A stretch of DNA of 64,000 nt from Aquabacterium sp. (GTDB taxonomy: Bacteria > Pseudomonadota > Gammaproteobacteria > Burkholderiales > Burkholderiaceae_C): contig NZ_JAUSAR010000067.1 of the NCBI RefSeq assembly GCF_030652515.1, positions 1-64,000 of the forward strand, in the 5' to 3' direction. The notes under the pieces were generated by a model. That model was not told the DNA's origin. It saw only the letters and a program-made list of their open reading frames with translations, and did not search any database. The stretch's first letter is position 1, and each line of letters starts with the position of its first letter. The position numbers and the translations under genes are program-made. Of this stretch, positions 8,412-16,079 are shown in pieces.

Positions 8412-10076
8412 TCACGTCCGGTTCAGCCGGTTGAGCGCCTGAACCAGGGCTTGCAAGGAGGCCGTGACCAGGTTGGGATGCCAGCCCGCACCGTGCACGC
8501 TGCCCGCCACGCCCGGCCCGCCCAGCTCAACCCAGGCCAAGGCCGACGCGTCGGAGCCCTGGCCTGTGGCGTGCTCTTCATAGCCTTGCAATTGCACGCC
8601 CGGCGGCAGGTCCAGTGCCTGCAAGGCATGCCAGGCGGCATCCAATGGGCCATTGCCTTGGCCGACCAGGTGCCGTGTCTGCCCATCCACCTTCATGGCC
8701 AGGCTCACGTGGGTCACGGCCTCATGCGTTTCAAGCTGATGGCTCACCAACGCCAGCGGCGTGCTGCGCTCCAGGTACTCGCCGCGGAACAAATCCCACA
8801 AGACGCTGGAGGTCAACTCACGCCCCGTGTCATCGGCCACGCGTTGCACGATGCCGCTGAATTCGATCTGCGCACGGCGCGGCAACACCAGCCCGTAGGC
8901 CGACTCCAGCAAATAAGTGATGCCGCCTTTGCCCGATTGGCTGTTGACCCGCACCACCGCCTCGTAGTTGCCCCCCACATCGGCCGGGTCGATGGGCAAG
9001 TAGGGCACGGCCCACAAGGTTTGCCCCACCTGGGCCGTCATGCCTTTGCGGATGGCGTCCTGGTGCGAGCCCGAAAACGCCGTGAAGACCAGGTCGCCCG
9101 CATAAGGATGGCGCGGGTGAACGGGCAGCGAGATGCATTGCTCCACCTCGCGCGCCAAGGCGTGCAGGTTCGAAAAATCAAGGCCTGGGCTGACCCCCTG
9201 GCTGTACAAGTTGAGCGCCAAAGTCACCAGATCGACATTGCCGGTGCGCTCGCCATTGCCGAACAAGCAGCCTTCAACGCGTTGCGCGCCCGCCATCAAG
9301 GCCAGCTCGGCCGCGGCCACGGCGGTGCCTCGATCGTTGTGCGGGTGCACGCTCAGCACGATGGCATCACGGCGGGCCAGGTGGCGGTGCATCCACTCGA
9401 TCTGGTCGGCGTAGACGTTGGGGGTGGATGCCTCGACCGTGGCCGGCAAGTTGATGATGGCCGGGCGCTCCGGTGTGGGTTGCCAGACCTCGGTCACGGC
9501 ATTGCAAACCTCCAACGCGAAATCCAGCTCGGTGGTGCTGAAGGTCTCGGGGCTGTACTGAAGCGTCCAATGGGTTTCGGGATGATCGTCGGCCAACTGC
9601 TTGATCAGGCGGGCGCTGTTGACGGCCAATTGCCGAACCTCGGTCTGGCTCATGTTGAACACCCATTGGCGCCACGCGGGTGCCGTGGCGTTGTAAAGAT
9701 GGACGATGGCGCGCGGTGCACCGCGCAGTGCTTCGAACGTGCGGCGGATCAGGTCCTCCCGAGCCTGGGTAATGACCTCGATGGTCACGTTATCGGGAAT
9801 GTGCCCATCATCGATGAGCGTTCGCACCAGGTCGAAATCGGTTTGCGAGGCCGCAGGAAACGCCACTTCGATTTCCTTGAAACCGAGCTTGACCAGGGTC
9901 TTGAACAGGCGCAGCTTGGTGGCGCCATCCATGGGTTCGAACAGCGCCTGGTTGCCATCGCGCAGGTCGGTGCTCATCCACACAGGTGCCTGGGTCAGGC
10001 GCTGTTGGGGCCAGGTGCGGTCTGGCAAGTCAACGGTGGGGGCTGGGCGGTATTTTTGAGAGGGGTCTTTCAACAT
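8412..10076 (-). CDS. leuA: 2-isopropylmalate synthase
   Basis: A 554-residue enzyme of the long bacterial/fungal LeuA type. It condenses acetyl-CoA with 2-oxoisovalerate, the first committed step of leucine synthesis. Visible motifs are [15 protein letters not shown] (metal-binding DRDGNQ-type site), [17 protein letters not shown] (second metal site) and [16 protein letters not shown]. The C-terminal third ([22 protein letters not shown] onward) is the leucine-sensing dimer domain. A GGAG sits ten bases upstream of the ATG. The gene is preceded by a leader peptide and a terminator hairpin that look like a leucine attenuator, and followed closely by the hypothetical gene at 7925. Confidence 0.95.
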   Translation of the reverse strand: MLKDPSQKYRPAPTVDLPDRTWPQQRLTQAPVWMSTDLRDGNQALFEPMDGATKLRLFKTLVKLGFKEIEVAFPAASQTDFDLVRTLIDDGHIPDNVTIEVITQAREDLIRRTFEALRGAPRAIVHLYNATAPAWRQWVFNMSQTEVRQLAVNSARLIKQLADDHPETHWTLQYSPETFSTTELDFALEVCNAVTEVWQPTPERPAIINLPATVEASTPNVYADQIEWMHRHLARRDAIVLSVHPHNDRGTAVAAAELALMAGAQRVEGCLFGNGERTGNVDLVTLALNLYSQGVSPGLDFSNLHALAREVEQCISLPVHPRHPYAGDLVFTAFSGSHQDAIRKGMTAQVGQTLWAVPYLPIDPADVGGNYEAVVRVNSQSGKGGITYLLESAYGLVLPRRAQIEFSGIVQRVADDTGRELTSSVLWDLFRGEYLERSTPLALVSHQLETHEAVTHVSLAMKVDGQTRHLVGQGNGPLDAAWHALQALDLPPGVQLQGYEEHATGQGSDASALAWVELGGPGVAGSVHGAGWHPNLVTASLQALVQALNRLNRT

Positions 10077-10095
10077 GATAAAAATGCTCCAGAAA

Positions 10096-10123
10096 TGAAA
10101 AAGCCAGCTCGAAAGCTGGCTGG
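10096..10123 (-). terminator. Intrinsic terminator in the leuA leader (attenuator)
   Basis: On the minus strand an eight-base stem AGCCAGCT / AGCTGGCT closes on a TTCG tetraloop and is followed directly by a T run. It lies between the leader peptide stop (10155) and the leuA start (10076), so it would stop transcription before leuA unless disrupted. The upstream copy of GGCTGGC inside the leader peptide can pair with the first stem arm, giving an antiterminator. Confidence 0.82.
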
Positions 10124-10154
10124 AGGGGTGTTGGAGGTTGGTGTGGCTGAAAGG

Positions 10155-10241
10155 TCAACCAGACTCAACGCACGCGCTCGCACCCATGCCAGCCGGGGTG
10201 GCTAGCGATAGCAGGGCGAGGGTGGTCATCGACAAGTTCAT
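10155..10241 (-). CDS. Putative leu leader peptide (28 aa)
   Basis: A short frame of 28 codons begins MNLSMTTLALLSLATP and ends before the attenuator hairpin. Five leucines occur in codons 3-13, using TTG, CTC, CTG, CTA and CTA. CTA is a rare codon in this high-GC genome, which is typical of regulatory leader codons. The segment GCTAGCC, which contains the last CTA, can pair with GGCTGGC 12 bases downstream (one G-U pair, five-base loop); GGCTGGC can alternatively pair with the terminator arm. That is the 1:2 / 2:3 / 3:4 layout of classical attenuation. No clear Shine-Dalgarno is seen, so the start, or a second ATG at codon 5, is uncertain. Confidence 0.62.
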   Translation of the reverse strand: MNLSMTTLALLSLATPAGMGASACVESG

Positions 10242-10247
10242 GGGTGC

Positions 10248-10277
10248 AGTGTGGCTTGTCAATCAGCTTGAAGTCAA
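10248..10277 (-). promoter_or_regulatory. Candidate leuA promoter and overlapping inverted repeat
   Basis: Reading leftwards, TTGACT (10277-10272) and CACACT (10253-10248) are 18 bases apart and could be the -35 and -10 elements of the leuA leader transcript. The -35 lies inside an imperfect inverted repeat at 10261-10286 (AATCAG-CTTGA versus TCAAG-CA-CTGATT). This repeat could be an operator or the 3' hairpin of the upstream prepilin gene. The -10 matches the consensus poorly. Confidence 0.4.
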
Positions 10278-10285
10278 GCACTGAT

Positions 10286-10813
10286 TCAGCAACCGGATGT
10301 ATTGGCCGCACTCAAGATCGGAATGGTGCTGGCGGCTGTCGCGGCCGTGTAAGTGAATTGGCAGGATTCTGGCGAGGGGCTGTCAGCCAAGCGAATCGTG
10401 ACCGAGCTGCCTGCCACCAACACTTCATGCTCATGGGTGTCAATTTCAGCGGCAGCCACAATGCCCTCAATCGAGGCAGAAGGGTAGGTGTGGGTAAAGG
10501 CCACCAAGGTGTGCGACTCCGTGCACAAATGGCCATGGCCTTCTTTGGACAAGACTGCCATCTCGCCATTGGCCGTGCAGGCCTGCTTGCTACCGAGCTT
10601 CTTCTGCGCCACCGCTGAACTGTGCGTGATGGCCGCCGCGGCCGCCACCGATCCGCGCACATCCATGAGCTTGGAAATCCGATGACTGGACTGGTAACTG
10701 TTGATCTTTGGCAGTGCCATGCCCGAGACCAGGCCCAGAACAGCCACCACCACAGCCACTTCCAGAATGGTGAGCCCAGTTTGCTTCTTGTTCTGATGAG
10801 TAGTGCACGTCAC
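10286..10813 (-). CDS. Type IV prepilin-like protein
   Basis: A small type IV pilin-like protein. After a short charged leader (QNKKQTG) comes LTILEVAVVVAVLGLVSG, a class III prepilin signal: cleavage after Gly, Glu at mature position 5, then a hydrophobic helix. Mature +1 is Leu instead of the usual Phe. The frame extends upstream, but the best start is the GTG at 10813-10811, because GAAGGA lies six bases before it; the ATG at 10819 directly abuts that sequence. Two Cys near the C-terminus could form the usual disulphide loop. No other pilus genes are adjacent. It is likely a minor pilin or an orphan pseudopilin; function not known. Confidence 0.72.
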   Translation of the reverse strand: MTCTTHQNKKQTGLTILEVAVVVAVLGLVSGMALPKINSYQSSHRISKLMDVRGSVAAAAAITHSSAVAQKKLGSKQACTANGEMAVLSKEGHGHLCTESHTLVAFTHTYPSASIEGIVAAAEIDTHEHEVLVAGSSVTIRLADSPSPESCQFTYTAATAASTIPILSAANTSGC

Positions 10814-10929
10814 GATCATTCCTTCAACGGGTATAACTCGACCTGAGGAGGTCTCATGGTTCCGTTTTCGGCTGATCTGGTGGTGGCTTGAGGCCCATTC
10901 AGGGCATTTCACACGAACAATGTCGTGTC

Positions 10930-12165
10930 TTAAAGCGCGCAAACCCGATTACGCCCCTGGCGTTTGGCGTCATACAACGCGCGGTCTGCCCTGGCGATCA
11001 AGCCATCGGGTGTGGCGCCAGGTGTGGCCGCATTGCACCAGGCCACCCCCAGGCTGACCGTGACCACCGGCAACGTGGACGATGTTTCATGCGGTATCGC
11101 CAGGTCTTCCACCGCTTTGCGAAGCCTCCCGGCCGCCTGCATGGCGAGCGCCAAAGAGGTGTTGGGCAGCACGGCAATGAACTCTTCACCACCGTAACGG
11201 GCCACCATGTCGCCTGGCTGGCGCAGGCTGTTCTGCATCACGCTGGCCACCTGGCGCAGGCATTCGTCTCCTGCAGGGTGGCCATGGTGGTCGTTGTAGG
11301 GCTTGAAATGATCCACGTCCATCATGATGATGACCATTTCAGTGCCCCCATGTTTGGCACGTTGCCACAGGTCTTGAAGGTATTCCTGAAAGTGGCGGCG
11401 GTTGAACAGCGCGGTCAGCACATCCACCCGGGACAGCTGTTGCAACTTCAGGTTCACCTCGCTCAAGTCTTTGACCAGCGCACGCTCACGTTCGCTCAGC
11501 AGGTAGCGGCGGCGCTTGTCTCGCTCCATGACGTAGTTGGCGCACAGCGAGAAGGCCACCGTGGCAGCCGTCAGTGAGCAGATGGGCCACACCAGCCGGG
11601 GATTGAAGTTGGGCAGCACCACCACGCCAACGACCTGGATGGCCAGCACGGCCAGCGAGAAGCCCACCGCCGACCAAAAACGCAGACGCTGAACCAGGTT
11701 GCCGTACATCACCACCACGGCAAATCCCGCATGGTAAAAATCGCTCAAAGGGCTGCGGGTGATCGACAGGGCATAGGCCAGGGTGGCTGCGGCTAACAAA
11801 CCACTGATCAAGACCGCAGAATCAAGCACCACCGGATGCTGCATCAAAGGCTTGTCCCGATTCAACCAGAGCACCAGCAAGGCGATCAGGGCCATGGGCG
11901 TGAAAATCAGCAGGCGCAGCTGGACCGCGATGGAAAACACATCGGGGATCATCAGGTAGTCCGCGATCAGGAAACCGTCGTACACCATCAGCGAAATCAA
12001 GCCGCTGATGATGAAATGCCGCAAACGCTGCTGAGGATCCTGGCTGAGAAACTGATGCTCCAGCGCGGCCGGAAACTTCATCCACCGAAAGCCCAGGTTC
12101 AGCAGATCCTGCACCTGGTTCATGCGCAGCTTGTCGACCTCGATCGAGGCCTGGGCCGTGCTCAT
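10930..12165 (-). CDS. Membrane diguanylate cyclase (GGDEF), I-site altered
   Basis: A 411-residue protein: about six membrane helices (residues 40-205), a short coiled linker, then a GGDEF domain that makes c-di-GMP. The catalytic motif is GGEEF at residues 325-329, with the metal and substrate motif MMDVDHFKPYNDHHGH. The inhibitory I-site, normally RxxD five residues before GGEEF, reads QPGD (316-319). The arginine is lost, so product inhibition may be weakened. The gene overlaps its upstream paralogue at 12162 by four bases; the N-terminal segments are clearly alike (FLIADYLMIPDVF versus YLLTDLLMIPDVF), so this is a tandem duplication. The sensed signal is unknown. Confidence 0.88.
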   Translation of the reverse strand: MSTAQASIEVDKLRMNQVQDLLNLGFRWMKFPAALEHQFLSQDPQQRLRHFIISGLISLMVYDGFLIADYLMIPDVFSIAVQLRLLIFTPMALIALLVLWLNRDKPLMQHPVVLDSAVLISGLLAAATLAYALSITRSPLSDFYHAGFAVVVMYGNLVQRLRFWSAVGFSLAVLAIQVVGVVVLPNFNPRLVWPICSLTAATVAFSLCANYVMERDKRRRYLLSERERALVKDLSEVNLKLQQLSRVDVLTALFNRRHFQEYLQDLWQRAKHGGTEMVIIMMDVDHFKPYNDHHGHPAGDECLRQVASVMQNSLRQPGDMVARYGGEEFIAVLPNTSLALAMQAAGRLRKAVEDLAIPHETSSTLPVVTVSLGVAWCNAATPGATPDGLIARADRALYDAKRQGRNRVCAL

Positions 12166-13499
12166 GCGGCGCCCTCGGCATCAGGGTCTGGCCAGACCCG
12201 ATTGCGCCCACTGTTCTTGGCGCGGTAAAGCGCCTCATCGGCTTTGATCAACAAGGTTTTCTGACTGGTACCACGGTCAATCGGACGCATGGACGCCACG
12301 CCCACGCTGACGGTCACGAACGAGCTGGTCGGCGATCCCACATGGGGCACGCGCAGCCGCTCGATGGCCACCTTGATGCGGTCGGCCGCCTGCAAGGCAA
12401 TCGGCAAGGTGGTGCCGGTCAGGACGGCGATGAACTCTTCACCGCCAAATCGGGCCACCAAATCGCCAGGGCGCCGCAGCCGACGCTTGAGCGTGCCGGC
12501 GACCTGCCGCAAGCATTCATCGCCGGCAGGGTGGCCATAGTGGTCGTTGTAGGCCTTGAAGTGATCCACGTCGATCATGATCAAGGACACCTCGCTGCCG
12601 TCCACCTCGGCACGCTCCCAGACTCGCGTCAGGAACTCATCGAAATGTCGGCGGTTGGCCACCTGGGTCAGCAAGTCCGAGCGCGAAATCTTGTCCAGCC
12701 GCTCGTTGGCGGTTTTCAGGGCGGCTAGCAGATTGGTTTCGCGGATCCGTAGTAGCCAGTTCTGGCGCTCGTCGCGCTCCAGGCTGTAGCAGCCGAACAA
12801 GGTGAAGGTCACCGTCGAGATCAGGACCAGGGCCGAGGGGATCATGACCTCGATGGGCGCGGGCGGGATGAAATGCAAGGCCACCGCCGTGCCAATGGCA
12901 ATGAAGATGTCCAGCGCGATAGCCATCCAGAAACGCATTTGCGCCACGGAATGACTGAACATCACCACCATGGCCAGGCCGACCAGGTAGGGGCCGGCCA
13001 AAGGATCCTTGCTGATGCTGGGCAGATACAGAACAATGCTCGCCGCCAGCACGGCAGCCAACAGCACCAAAACTTCTCGGAACAAGGGGTGGGGGGTCTT
13101 GATCAGCACGTACAGGCCGATCAGGGTCACGGGTGTGAACAAGCCTGTGCGCAGCGCCACCGCTTCGGCAAAGACATCCGGAATCATCAACAGGTCGGTC
13201 AGCAGGTAGCCATTGAACAAAATGACGACCAGTGCCGCTGTGATGATGATGACCCTCAGGCGGTCAGCGGCCGTGTCGTGCTGAAAGCGCTGTTCAAGTT
13301 CAGCAGGAAAACGCAATGTGGGAAAGCCGTTTGACAGCAATTGGTCAATTTGCTCGGCAGAGCCCGCTGAGACCGGGCCGTAATCAACTGGCGCAAGATC
13401 AATCGCCCCAAAGCCGGTCGTGGGGACGAAATCGCGCGCGATAGGGCTCATGGACACCGAGGCAGATCCAGGCGTTTGCTGCTTAAAACCGTCGAACAT
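12162..13499 (-). CDS. Membrane diguanylate cyclase (GGDEF), I-site intact
   Basis: A 445-residue paralogue of the next gene. It has a soluble N-terminal extension, six predicted membrane helices and a C-terminal GGDEF domain. The active motif is GGEEF at residues 352-356, and the inhibitory RPGD site at 343-346 is intact, so c-di-GMP can feed back on this enzyme. IMIDVDHFKAYNDHYGHPAGDE is the usual substrate motif. It is first in a two-gene operon, with a four-base overlap to the second cyclase. The membrane part is not a named sensor domain that I recognise. The start used is the first ATG; shorter starts in the N-terminal extension cannot be excluded. Confidence 0.88.
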   Translation of the reverse strand: MFDGFKQQTPGSASVSMSPIARDFVPTTGFGAIDLAPVDYGPVSAGSAEQIDQLLSNGFPTLRFPAELEQRFQHDTAADRLRVIIITAALVVILFNGYLLTDLLMIPDVFAEAVALRTGLFTPVTLIGLYVLIKTPHPLFREVLVLLAAVLAASIVLYLPSISKDPLAGPYLVGLAMVVMFSHSVAQMRFWMAIALDIFIAIGTAVALHFIPPAPIEVMIPSALVLISTVTFTLFGCYSLERDERQNWLLRIRETNLLAALKTANERLDKISRSDLLTQVANRRHFDEFLTRVWERAEVDGSEVSLIMIDVDHFKAYNDHYGHPAGDECLRQVAGTLKRRLRRPGDLVARFGGEEFIAVLTGTTLPIALQAADRIKVAIERLRVPHVGSPTSSFVTVSVGVASMRPIDRGTSQKTLLIKADEALYRAKNSGRNRVWPDPDAEGAA

Positions 13500-13658
13500 A
13501 CAACATGGTCACGAATGGCTGAGGTGGTGCCTGGGCCCGCCATCATCAATCAATCACCATGGTTTGAGACTAGATTTTCCCCCTTGAAGCTCGGGATACA
13601 GGGGCGAATTCACGTGCATTTTTGCCACAAAAGGCATCAATGCATCGTCTTGAAGACC

Positions 13659-13946
13659 CTATTCCGCGTCCGTTTTTCCAAACAAATGCACAAACAGGTC
13701 ATCGTCTGTGATTTCTCGCACTGACAGGCCATCGACCGGTTCGAGAAACGGCGTTGCGGGCTGCGCTGGCAGCAGCGCTGCTGGCACGGTGTCTGCAAAA
13801 TTCACCACGGGCCCATTGCCATCACCCGCTCTTTGCAAGCGCCAGGACAAGGAATCGGCCAGGGAGGGCGTGTCATCCCACTGCACAAAGCCCTGAGCCG
13901 ACTGAGCGGAGCGTTCGACTGGATGGGGTAGGGGTGGCGTTTTCAT
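13659..13946 (-). CDS. Small hypothetical protein, about 95 aa
   Basis: No family recognised. The chosen start gives MKTPPLPHPVERSAQ; the frame extends further upstream to 14048 but would then overlap the tag gene start. The protein is Pro- and Asp-rich and probably soluble. The C-terminus LSVREITDDDLFVHLFGK looks structured, while the N-terminal part looks flexible. It is transcribed divergently from tag. No clear Shine-Dalgarno is visible, so confidence is modest. Confidence 0.48.
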   Translation of the reverse strand: MKTPPLPHPVERSAQSAQGFVQWDDTPSLADSLSWRLQRAGDGNGPVVNFADTVPAALLPAQPATPFLEPVDGLSVREITDDDLFVHLFGKTDAE

Positions 13947-14057
13947 ATGGAAGCCAGCGTACCCAGCCTGGTTACAGATGAACACAAGATAAAAGCGCTT
14001 TTGAATGGCCAGTTCACTCGGGTTAACCTCAGGGCTTGTGCCGAACACCGACTCACC

Positions 14058-14714
14058 ATGACCAAGCTTTCAGGACTCTTTTCTGACTCTTCCGACGCCT
14101 CTGGCTTCCTGCGTTGCGCTTGGTGCCAGGCCACACCCGCCTACCAGCGCTACCACGATCAGGAGTGGGGCTTCGCGGAAACCGATGACCGGCAGTTGTT
14201 CGAGAAGCTGTGCCTGGAAGGCTTTCAGGCCGGGCTGAGCTGGTTGACCATCCTCAACAAGCGCGAGGCTTTTCGGCAAGCCTTCGCTCATTTCGACGTG
14301 GACCAAGTGGCCCGATTTGGCGACAGCGACATCGAGCGGCTGGTTCTGGATGCGGGCATCGTGCGGCATCGGGGCAAGATCGTCTCGACGATCAATAACG
14401 CCCGACGGGCCATCGAGATCCGCGACGAGTTTGGTTCGTTGGCCAGCTATTTCTGGCGCTTTGAACCAACATCGCAGGCACGCCCCAAGCGCCTGACGTT
14501 TGAGGCGTTCAAGGCCATGCCCATCGCCCCCGAAGCCACGGCCTTGTCCAAGGACTTGAAGAAGCGCGGCTGGACTTTCGTGGGCCCCACCACCATGTAC
14601 GCCTTCATGCAAGCCATGGGCATGGTCAATGACCACGTCGAAGGCTGCAGCGTGCGAAATGCAGCATCGGCCGCGCGGGCTGCCTTGAAGCCCCTCAAAC
14701 GGCCAGCTTCCTGA
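14058..14714 (+). CDS. tag: DNA-3-methyladenine glycosylase I
   Basis: A 218-residue Tag protein that excises 3-methyladenine from alkylated DNA in base-excision repair. It has the N-terminal RCAWC...YHDQEWG motif and the C-terminal VNDHVEGC motif. Together these supply the Cys/His zinc ligands, and FEKLCLEGFQAGLSWLTILNKREAF is the family core. The start chosen is MTKLSGLF; the open frame begins 37 codons earlier but family alignment does not support that extension. Its 3' end overlaps the convergent FMN reductase by 20 bases. Confidence 0.93.
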   Translation: MTKLSGLFSDSSDASGFLRCAWCQATPAYQRYHDQEWGFAETDDRQLFEKLCLEGFQAGLSWLTILNKREAFRQAFAHFDVDQVARFGDSDIERLVLDAGIVRHRGKIVSTINNARRAIEIRDEFGSLASYFWRFEPTSQARPKRLTFEAFKAMPIAPEATALSKDLKKRGWTFVGPTTMYAFMQAMGMVNDHVEGCSVRNAASAARAALKPLKRPAS

Positions 14715-15249
14715 CCCAGGCCACGTAGCGGTCCACCCAGCCCTGCAGGAACTTCCTGCTGTCTTCGTTGGCAATGCTGCCATCGGGGCCGAACAGGCCT
14801 TCCTTGGCTTGAACAAACGCCTCGGGTTGGCCCAGCGTAGGCACATCCAGGTAGGCCAGCACATTGCGCAGATGCTGCTGGGCCAGCGACGTGCCAATGG
14901 CGCCCACCGAGACACCGATCACCCCCGCCGGCTTGCCACCCCACACGCTTTGCCCGTAGGGGCGCGAGGCGTGGTCAATGGCGTTCTTCAACACACCGGG
15001 AAAAGAACGGTTGTACTCCGGCGTGACGAACAGCAGGCCTTGGGCCGACTTGACCGCCGCCTTCAACCGTTTGACGGATTCCGCCGGATTGGCATCGTCG
15101 TCCTGGTTGTACAGGGGCAGATCGTCAATTCGGACGTGCTCGAAAGCAAAGTCCGCCGGGGCCAGCTTGGCCAGTGCGATGGCCAACTGGTGGTTGAACG
15201 ACGCTTTGCGCAAACTGCCCACCACCACCGCGATTTTGATTTGACTCAT
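14695..15249 (-). CDS. NADPH-dependent FMN reductase (ChrR/azoreductase-like)
   Basis: A 184-residue flavodoxin-fold reductase. It has the FMN phosphate loop GSLRKASFN near the N-terminus and the signature TPEYNRSFPGVLKNAIDHAS. Such enzymes reduce quinones, chromate or azo compounds with NAD(P)H; the true substrate cannot be told. AAAGGAG lies just before the ATG, giving a strong start. It is convergent with tag, with a 20-base coding overlap. Single-gene unit by spacing. Confidence 0.88.
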   Translation of the reverse strand: MSQIKIAVVVGSLRKASFNHQLAIALAKLAPADFAFEHVRIDDLPLYNQDDDANPAESVKRLKAAVKSAQGLLFVTPEYNRSFPGVLKNAIDHASRPYGQSVWGGKPAGVIGVSVGAIGTSLAQQHLRNVLAYLDVPTLGQPEAFVQAKEGLFGPDGSIANEDSRKFLQGWVDRYVAWVRKLAV

Positions 15250-15454
15250 GAAAGCTCCTTTGCCTTTGGCTTGCTGGATTCGGCCTTGATTAAAGCGTCA
15301 TTGCGATCGGGCTGCATGAACTTGTGGTGAACCCTGTCAGCCAGCAGGTTTAACGGTCTGCCAAAGCATGCGTTTTCAGGAATATTTAAGTGCGCCTTCA
15401 GAAGGAACGCCTCTGTGAGCCGAAGATACTTGTTAGCAGTTGTATGAGGCTCCC

Positions 15455-15829
15455 ATGGAACAGACGGTATTGGTCGTGGACGACAACGCCTTGAATCGCG
15501 AGCTATTGCGATTGGTGCTGGAGCAACAAGGGTATGTGGTTGTCGAGGCCACGACGGCAGAAGAAGCGCTGACCATGATCAGCGATACCCATCCCGCCTT
15601 GGTGCTGATGGACTGTCACCTGCCGGGCATGGATGGCCTGTCGGCCACGCGTGAGCTCAAAGGCATCGAAGCCACTTGCGGCATCCCGGTGGTCGCGGTC
15701 ACCGCGCATGCCATGCCGGGCGACCGCGAACGGGCTTTGGCAGCGGGCTGCAATGAGTACATCTCCAAACCCGTGGATTTTTCCCGCCTGATCGACATCG
15801 TCAGCAGCTTGGTACCCCAGCGCTCCTGA
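15455..15829 (+). CDS. Stand-alone receiver-domain response regulator
   Basis: A single REC domain of about 124 residues with the acidic cluster VVDDN, the phospho-acceptor Asp in LVLMDCHLPGMDG, the Thr/Ala of VVAVTAHAM and the Lys of YISKPVD. There is no output domain, as in DivK/CheY-type proteins that signal by protein contact. The ATG at 15455 (MEQTVLVVDD) is preferred over the one at 15440. It is close to the receiver encoded at 35225, and both use the M(D)GL...T/R...LK pattern of relay receivers. The partner kinase is not identified. Confidence 0.88.
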   Translation: MEQTVLVVDDNALNRELLRLVLEQQGYVVVEATTAEEALTMISDTHPALVLMDCHLPGMDGLSATRELKGIEATCGIPVVAVTAHAMPGDRERALAAGCNEYISKPVDFSRLIDIVSSLVPQRS

Positions 15830-15839
15830 ACCTGGCACC

Positions 15840-16064
15840 TTACATGCGCGCCAGCGCCTCGCGGATGCGCTGAATGGTCTGATCCATGGGCGCCTTGCTG
15901 GAGACTTCCAGCCCCAGTTGCCGTGCGATGTCGTTGACCTTGCCCGGGTTGAGCGGCACCCCGCCATCGTCAATGGCCTTGATCAACGACTGCGCCCGCT
16001 GCATTTCTTCAGAACGCGCGGGACGAGGGGAGAAAAAGCGGGTCAACTGTTTGAGGTACTGCAT
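15840..16064 (-). CDS. Small conserved hypothetical protein, 74 aa
   Basis: A 74-residue soluble protein: MQYLKQLTRFFSPRP, then a helical segment (EEMQRAQSLIKAIDDGGVPLNPGKVNDIARQLGLEV) and a second helix to LARM. The pattern GGVPLNPGKVNDIARQLGL followed by MDQTIQRIREAL looks like a small helical fold of unknown function. It lies 15 bases downstream of the chemoreceptor gene on the same strand and is probably co-transcribed with it. Confidence 0.6.
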   Translation of the reverse strand: MQYLKQLTRFFSPRPARSEEMQRAQSLIKAIDDGGVPLNPGKVNDIARQLGLEVSSKAPMDQTIQRIREALARM

Positions 16065-16079
16065 GCCCCGCCGATTTTC

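Noticed and set aside
8127-10205. 692-codon open frame on the strand opposite leuA
   Set aside because: It mirrors leuA almost end to end, has no recognisable domain and is explained by high-GC codon structure producing few stops in the antisense frame.
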